From NCBI GenBank assembly GCA_040007395.1, contig JBDTVG010000204.1, forward strand, positions 1-42,170: 42,170 nt of DNA, given 5' to 3'. This stretch comes from DATGFK01 sp040007395. GTDB taxonomy: Bacteria > Chloroflexota > Anaerolineae > Aggregatilineales > UBA2796. Shown here one piece after another: positions 38,119-42,170 of the stretch. The notes below the pieces were generated by a model. It worked only from the letters and a program-made list of their open reading frames with translations, did no database searches and was not told the DNA's origin. A program made the translations under genes and the position numbers. Numbering within the stretch: position 1 is the first letter of the stretch; the number at the start of each line of letters is the position of its first letter.

Positions 38119-40725
38119 ATGAAGAAATCACTGGTAACGATAATCCAGCGCATAGGGTTGATAGCCCTTCTGCTGGTATTCGCCTTCGCCAGCACTGCCC
38201 CTGTGCAAGCTCAGCCAAGAGTTGGTATGACTTATACCGTCATCAACACCAACAACAGCGGTACGGGCAGCCTTCGGCAGGCCATCCAGGATGCGAATAC
38301 GACGACGGATCTGGATACCATCAATTTTAACATCCCCGGAACAGGCGTGCAGACCATTTCGCCCACTTCTGCACTGCCGCCCATTAGTTTCCCAGTGATC
38401 ATCGATGGCGCTACCCAACCCAATTATGCAGGTACACCTCTGATTGAGTTGGACGGACACAATCTTAGTGGCAGCCCGGTAGGGCTAGCGATTTCAGGTG
38501 GCGGAAGCACAGTACGCGGCCTGACAATCAACCGATTCTGCGGCGTTGAGATCCAACTGTACGTCAGTGGTGCCAATACGATTACTGGTAACTACATCGG
38601 GACGAATTCTGCTGGTAACGCACGCTTCTTTTGTAATGGGACGGATGCTAGCGCCAATGGCAATGGCATCAATATCAATTCCGGTTCAACCGTCAATACA
38701 ATTGGGGGAACTACCGCAGCCGCCCGCAACGTGATCTCTGGCAACTTAGCAGGTATTCTCGTAAGTGGAGCCTCCAACACCATTCAGGGAAACTATATTG
38801 GCATCAATGCGGCTGGGACGGCGGCGCTAAGCAATTACAGTTCTGGCGTGCAGATCAGCAGTGCTAACACTAACACTGTTGGCGGAGCCACTGCGGGGGC
38901 ACGCAATGTGATTTCAGGACACGCCAACAACAATGGTGTGCTGATTCAGGGGAGTTCAACTGGTAACAAGATTCAGGGAAACTATATTGGCACCAATGCC
39001 GCTGGTACTGCCAGTATCACTAACTATATCGGCGTGAAAATAACCAATGGAACGTCTAATACTATCGGTGGCGCGACGGCGGGGTTAGGTAATCTTGTTT
39101 CCGGCAACAACTACGGTGTCGTGATTACCAATAATGCTGTCACAAATATCGTGAAAGGTAATTTCATCGGCGTAGATGTCACAGGCACAGTTGCACTGCC
39201 TAACAACACCACCGGGATCTATATTTGGGCAGGCGCTAATCACAACACCATTGGCGGCACTACCGCTGCCGAACGCAATATCGTTTCTGGCAATAAGATA
39301 ACGGGCATTGCATTGAGTGATATTGGCGGAACTGGCACCGACTATAATATCGTTCAGGGTAACTACGTCGGTACGGACATTACTGGTACAAAGGCTATTC
39401 CTAACAGCAACAGTGGATTCTTCATCGACTCTGGCTCATCGAATAACATCATCGGTGGAACTGCTGCTGGAGCAGGTAATATCATTGCATTTAACAGCGG
39501 CGATGGCTTAACCCTTGTTGGTTCAAGTCTTAATAACAAAATCCTCTCCAATTCAATCTTCAGCAACACTGGCAAGGGAATCGCACTGACTTCTGGCGGT
39601 TCAAACCTTTCTCAACCTGCGCCTGTGTTCACTTCGGTAAGCAAAGTTAACACTAACGTCAATATTGCCGCGACCTTGACCGCTGCCGCCTCTGCAATCT
39701 TCCGCATCGAATTTTTCCGAAATATCAGTTGTGATAGCTCTGGTTCTGGTGAGGGGCGTTACTTTCTAGGGACTGTCGATGTAATGACGGACGGCACAGG
39801 CGTTGCGACGATTAATGCTTCTCTCCCCATCTCGGTCAGTCGCTTCGTGATTACCGCTACTGCCACCGACCCAACAGGTAACACCTCCGCTTTCTCGCAA
39901 TGCAGCGCTGCAATCGGGATTCCGAAAGATACTATCGGTATTTTCCGCCCCTCAACTAACACGTTCTACATGCGTAATTCCAACACGACAGGCAGCGCCG
40001 ATCTGTCGTCAACTTTTGGGCTATCGACGGATTTCCCTGTCGTGGGTGACTGGAATGGGGATGGCATTAGTACGATTGGGGTATACCGACCCAGCACTGC
40101 ATTCTTCTACCTCAAAAATTCCAATTCACCGGGTGCGCCTGTAGCTTACTCATTTCAGCTAGGCTACCCCAACGATATGCCCATGGCAGGCGACTGGGAC
40201 GGTGACGGCACTGATGGGGTCGGTGTTTTCCGGCCTTCTAATGGTCTAATCTATCTCAAGAACGATCTGGTAACGGGCTACGCCCAATTCCAGATGGTGC
40301 TGGGGATTCCGGGTGACGTACCTATCGCGGGCGATTGGGATGGCGATGGGATTGCTGGCCCCGGAGTTTTCCGCCCCTCTACTGCGAACTTCTACCTATC
40401 CAACAAAGTTTGTAATTGCAGTGTGTTTGCCGACTATCAGATTGCGCTTGGTGCGGGCGGGGATCAACCCATGGCAGGGGACTGGAACGGCAATGGTATC
40501 TCTGGCATTGGTGTTTTCCGACCTTCCAACGGGCAAATGTATCTCAAGTATAATCCGACAGCAGGTTATGCGGATATTAGTCTTATCTTCGGAATCCCCA
40601 ACGACAAGCCTGTCGCAGGACAATGGGTTCTACCGCCGGGCGATCAGGAACTGCCGCCCCAATCAGCGACGACTGAGCCTGTCTCGCCCCCAGCACCGAA
40701 GCTTGCACCGACTTTCGTACCGTAG
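38119..40725 (+). CDS. Secreted right-handed beta-helix protein with C-terminal FRPS/GDWDGDG repeats
   Basis: An 868-residue exported protein. A signal peptide (about 1-32, ending PVQAQ) is followed by YTVINTNNSGTGSLRQAIQ, the domain that often follows CSLREA leaders. Residues about 110-480 are beta-helix coils with recurring N-T-I-x-G-N-Y-I-G-T-N-A-A-G-T and NTIGGTTAAxRNVISGN units. After a beta-sandwich linker (about 495-600), five repeats of the form GVFRPSxxxFYLKN...GDWDGDG follow (about 605-840); the D-x-D-G-D loops look like calcium-binding FG-GAP/VCBS-type turns. The C-terminus is Pro-rich with no anchor seen, so it is probably released or held by other means. It likely binds or acts on polysaccharide or mediates adhesion; no catalytic residues are evident. 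Confidence 0.85.
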   Translation: MKKSLVTIIQRIGLIALLLVFAFASTAPVQAQPRVGMTYTVINTNNSGTGSLRQAIQDANTTTDLDTINFNIPGTGVQTISPTSALPPISFPVIIDGATQPNYAGTPLIELDGHNLSGSPVGLAISGGGSTVRGLTINRFCGVEIQLYVSGANTITGNYIGTNSAGNARFFCNGTDASANGNGININSGSTVNTIGGTTAAARNVISGNLAGILVSGASNTIQGNYIGINAAGTAALSNYSSGVQISSANTNTVGGATAGARNVISGHANNNGVLIQGSSTGNKIQGNYIGTNAAGTASITNYIGVKITNGTSNTIGGATAGLGNLVSGNNYGVVITNNAVTNIVKGNFIGVDVTGTVALPNNTTGIYIWAGANHNTIGGTTAAERNIVSGNKITGIALSDIGGTGTDYNIVQGNYVGTDITGTKAIPNSNSGFFIDSGSSNNIIGGTAAGAGNIIAFNSGDGLTLVGSSLNNKILSNSIFSNTGKGIALTSGGSNLSQPAPVFTSVSKVNTNVNIAATLTAAASAIFRIEFFRNISCDSSGSGEGRYFLGTVDVMTDGTGVATINASLPISVSRFVITATATDPTGNTSAFSQCSAAIGIPKDTIGIFRPSTNTFYMRNSNTTGSADLSSTFGLSTDFPVVGDWNGDGISTIGVYRPSTAFFYLKNSNSPGAPVAYSFQLGYPNDMPMAGDWDGDGTDGVGVFRPSNGLIYLKNDLVTGYAQFQMVLGIPGDVPIAGDWDGDGIAGPGVFRPSTANFYLSNKVCNCSVFADYQIALGAGGDQPMAGDWNGNGISGIGVFRPSNGQMYLKYNPTAGYADISLIFGIPNDKPVAGQWVLPPGDQELPPQSATTEPVSPPAPKLAPTFVP

Positions 40726-40760
40726 GTATTGCGTTAGCGGCATACAATCTCTATAAGTCA

Positions 40761-40805
40761 ATAATGGCTAAGGCTGGATCAGATTGATCCAGCCTCAGCC
40801 GTTAT
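40761..40805 (+). terminator. Long hairpin after the beta-helix gene
   Basis: AGGCTGGATCA pairs with TGATCCAGCCT around a 3-base loop, and the stem continues with GGCT/AGCC and ATAA/TTAT across two mismatches, spanning 40761-40805. It lies 35 bp after the stop. The tail (TTGGC) is not a U-tract, so it may end the transcript with help from Rho or serve as a 3' stabiliser. Confidence 0.65.
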
Positions 40806-40938
40806 TTGGCTATAGAATATGCGTAGATGAGTGATACGTTAATAAATTGTATGTTTTTAGATCTAATTGAGCGCTTGGGCGGTATAGCTTATGATAGATG
40901 GTTTTTTCTATGCCTATACATAAGGGGATATGATCTCT

Positions 40939-41889
40939 ATGAAACAAAAACTTTTTCTTACCATAGCAGTCATTTTCGGGCTAATTGCTCTACCGACAGC
41001 AATACCCGCACACGCCGTCACAACAGCGATTGGCAATTTCTACGGCGGCTGTGGCAATTTTTCGGTGGATCTGGCTGTATACGGAACACAGAATGACGGC
41101 AGCGGAGATAAGATGCGCTTCCGTATCACGGATGGCAACGGCAAGACCTTGTACCAAGAAGATCAAACCGTGCGAGTCGGTGTGGCGGTCGGGTCATTGG
41201 TGATGAACCTACCTTATCAGAATCCGGGTGTCGATAAGAATCCTGTCCGTTTTGCCGTGGTTAACCTTGACTCAAATGGGAATGACGTTGGCGAAGTCGG
41301 CTTCGTGACCTATAACGCCCCGTGCCAAGGATCAGTGGGAGGAACCACACGCAGTGGTGTGTTCACGCCCTCTGGAGCGTATCAGGGTAAGGCATTGGCA
41401 GACAGTAATCTTTATCAGTCACCGAACGCTGGTCGGTTTGATCTTCTGTTCAGCAAAGTTAATCAGATTTATCCCGTGCTGTATCGTTCGGCAGATGGCA
41501 CATGGGTTGCGATTTCAGTAGGTGGCGGCGAGTATGTCTGGATTCCCACCTCGACCATTGCTGTCGATCTAAAGCAACTGACAGTTCCACCTACACACAT
41601 TTTTGGAAGTGGGATCGGCGCGGGTCAAAATGGCGCGGGCGCGCCAACCGCCCCAGCGGGCTTTAATGGCACTGCCAGCGCTCGCGGTACGCTGAATATT
41701 CGTAGTGAGCCGAACGGACGGAGTGCTTTGCTTGGTTCCGTGCCTGCCAACACGACATTCAACGTAACCGGGCGTGACGCTTATCGGTCATGGGTTAAGA
41801 TCAGCTATAACGGGATTGTCGGTTGGGTATCAGCATACTATGTCAATATCAAGAGTGCGGATCTGCGGGCGCTGCCTGTCGTGCAGTAA
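40939..41889 (+). CDS. Secreted SH3-domain protein
   Basis: A 316-residue exported protein. A signal peptide (MKQKLFLTIAVIFGLIALP...) ends at about AHA. The N-terminal ~100 residues form a beta domain (IGNFYGGCGNFSVDLAVYG). Next comes a degenerate SH3-like module (LADSNLYQSPNAGRFDLLF ... EYVWIPTSTI), a Gly/Ala-rich linker, and a C-terminal bacterial SH3_3 domain: GTLNIRSEPNGRSALLGSVP, WVKISYNGIVGWVSAYYV. Such domains bind cell-wall peptides or surface polymers. ATG 40939 is preferred over 40930, whose distance to AAGGGG is only two bases. A perfect terminator follows the gene. Confidence 0.85.
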   Translation: MKQKLFLTIAVIFGLIALPTAIPAHAVTTAIGNFYGGCGNFSVDLAVYGTQNDGSGDKMRFRITDGNGKTLYQEDQTVRVGVAVGSLVMNLPYQNPGVDKNPVRFAVVNLDSNGNDVGEVGFVTYNAPCQGSVGGTTRSGVFTPSGAYQGKALADSNLYQSPNAGRFDLLFSKVNQIYPVLYRSADGTWVAISVGGGEYVWIPTSTIAVDLKQLTVPPTHIFGSGIGAGQNGAGAPTAPAGFNGTASARGTLNIRSEPNGRSALLGSVPANTTFNVTGRDAYRSWVKISYNGIVGWVSAYYVNIKSADLRALPVVQ

Positions 41890-41912
41890 GATGACAGACA
41901 TTTGACCACAAT

Positions 41913-41944
41913 AAAAAGGGGCGCTCATAGAGCGCCCCTTTTTT
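41913..41944 (+). terminator. Strong intrinsic terminator after the SH3 gene
   Basis: AAAAAGGGGCGCTC (41913-41926) and GAGCGCCCCTTTTT (41930-41943) form a perfect 14-bp stem with a 3-base loop and a run of T continuing to 41944. This is the clearest terminator in the window. Confidence 0.95.
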
Positions 41945-41949
41945 ATACC

Positions 41950-42110
41950 ACTCACCTTACGCATGATTTATATTTACGCCAGATTGCCCTCACCCCTTGC
42001 CCCTCTCCCGCAGGGCGAGGGGAGAAAATACCTGTTTGGAAAGTCCCTCTCTACGCAGTGCGGGCGCCACGTAGTGGTCGTGATTTAGGGTGAGGATACG
42101 TAAGGTAAGT
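41950..42110. repeat. Dispersed repeat element, copy B, flanked by a 12-bp inverted repeat
   Basis: The core 41987-42095 is homologous to 23423-23508 (CTCACC start, GAGGGGAGAAAA centre, GGAAAGTCC, GATTTAGGGTGAGG end) with about 25 extra bases that include a CTACG/CGTAG hairpin. It is enclosed by ACTCACCTTACG (41950-41961) and CGTAAGGTAAGT (42099-42110), which are complementary at 11 of 12 positions. Outline and size suit a non-coding miniature mobile or REP-like element. Confidence 0.7.
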
Positions 42111-42115
42111 TATAC

Positions 42116-42169
42116 TAACTAATGGTGCAAGCTAGGGTAGCCATAAGAAGCGCTAAACTATAGGTATCG
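42116..42169. repeat. Right copy of the 54-bp inverted terminal repeat
   Basis: This is the exact reverse complement of 1-54. It directly follows the dispersed element copy B, separated by five bases. No ORF or known insertion-sequence end is recognisable in it. Confidence 0.9.
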
Positions 42170-42170
42170 A

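Noticed and set aside
38700..39500. CRISPR-like periodic repeat
   Set aside because: The periodicity is in-frame protein coil repetition (NTIGG..., GNYIGTNAAGT) with diverged DNA, not identical direct repeats with unique spacers. No CRISPR array was seen anywhere, and the Cas4-like nuclease at 19148 has no cas neighbours.
41902..42093. 63-codon frame at the right end
   Set aside because: It runs through the terminator and the dispersed repeat, so it is not a gene.
1..42170. Linear plasmid or phage with inverted terminal repeats
   Set aside because: The content is chromosomal (mnmA, recJ, a tRNA gene, varied metabolic genes), with no replication, capsid or packaging genes. The 54-bp length fits an assembly break at a repeat better.

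Overview
The window looks like chromosomal DNA from a Chloroflexota (Chloroflexi) bacterium. No ribosomal or other phylogenetic marker is present, so this rests on gene style: many lipoproteins with Thr/Pro-rich tethers, several large GT-C/YfhO-type polytopic proteins, TIR-domain proteins with C-terminal modules, a secreted beta-helix protein with GDWDGDG/FRPS repeats, a secreted SH3 protein, DUF2239 and a geranylgeranyl-reductase-like flavoprotein. Most of the window is moderately GC-rich. The genes at 66-1628 and 3892-4362 are clearly AT-richer and look acquired.

Layout. 1-1.6 kb: an AT-rich DUF4365-like gene against the left edge. 1.7-3.8 kb: sugar-nucleotide epimerase and GT4 glycosyltransferase, minus strand. 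3.9-4.4 kb: AT-rich HEAT-like gene. 4.5-10.1 kb: minus-strand run of a polytopic membrane protein, a DUF1330-like protein, DUF2239, a Gfo/Idh/MocA oxidoreductase and a lipoprotein. 10.2 kb: tRNA-Ser(GGA) with a consensus promoter and a terminator. 10.4-13.9 kb: GT39-like transferase, a SAM methyltransferase and a CmcI-like protein. 13.9-15.0 kb: mnmA. 15.1-16.15 kb: a small ORF behind an SD-overlapping hairpin, then a decayed IS5-type insertion sequence with recognisable inverted repeats. 16.2-21.4 kb: a DNA-repair block, with yigZ, recJ and a Cas4/AddB-like PD-(D/E)XK nuclease on minus and an SbcD/Mre11-type nuclease divergent on plus. 21.8-23.4 kb: cupin, TlpA-like thioredoxin lipoprotein and CcdA. 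23.5-24.1 kb: a lipoprotein whose stop codon lies inside a dispersed repeat. 24.3-25.4 kb: a TIR domain fused to a uracil-DNA glycosylase domain. 25.6-26.8 kb: GGR-family flavoprotein. 27-29.3 kb: YfhO-type protein. 29.3-33.3 kb: PhnD-like lipoprotein and an FtsX-type permease without ATPase. 33.4-34.9 kb: TIR-transmembrane-beta-propeller protein. 35-36.9 kb: another polytopic GT-C-like protein. 37-37.8 kb: arylamine N-acetyltransferase. 38.1-41.9 kb: two secreted proteins, then a perfect terminator and a repeat-rich right edge.

Working together. Four large polytopic proteins, a GT4, an epimerase and two methyltransferases suggest envelope glycan or lipid-linked sugar work, though they do not form one operon. 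The RecJ/PD-(D/E)XK/SbcD block is recombination and repair. TlpA plus CcdA is a compact extracytoplasmic thiol-redox pair. The most unusual item is the TIR-UDG fusion at 24271-25425: a TIR domain with a candidate catalytic Glu, a duplicated helical linker, and a family-4-like UDG domain whose catalytic motifs are kept but whose usual iron-sulfur cysteines are absent. I read it as a candidate DNA-uracil-sensing effector, which is inference.

Both ends of the window carry the same 54-bp sequence in inverted orientation (1-54 and 42116-42169). This most likely marks a multi-copy repeat where the assembly stopped, not a linear replicon.
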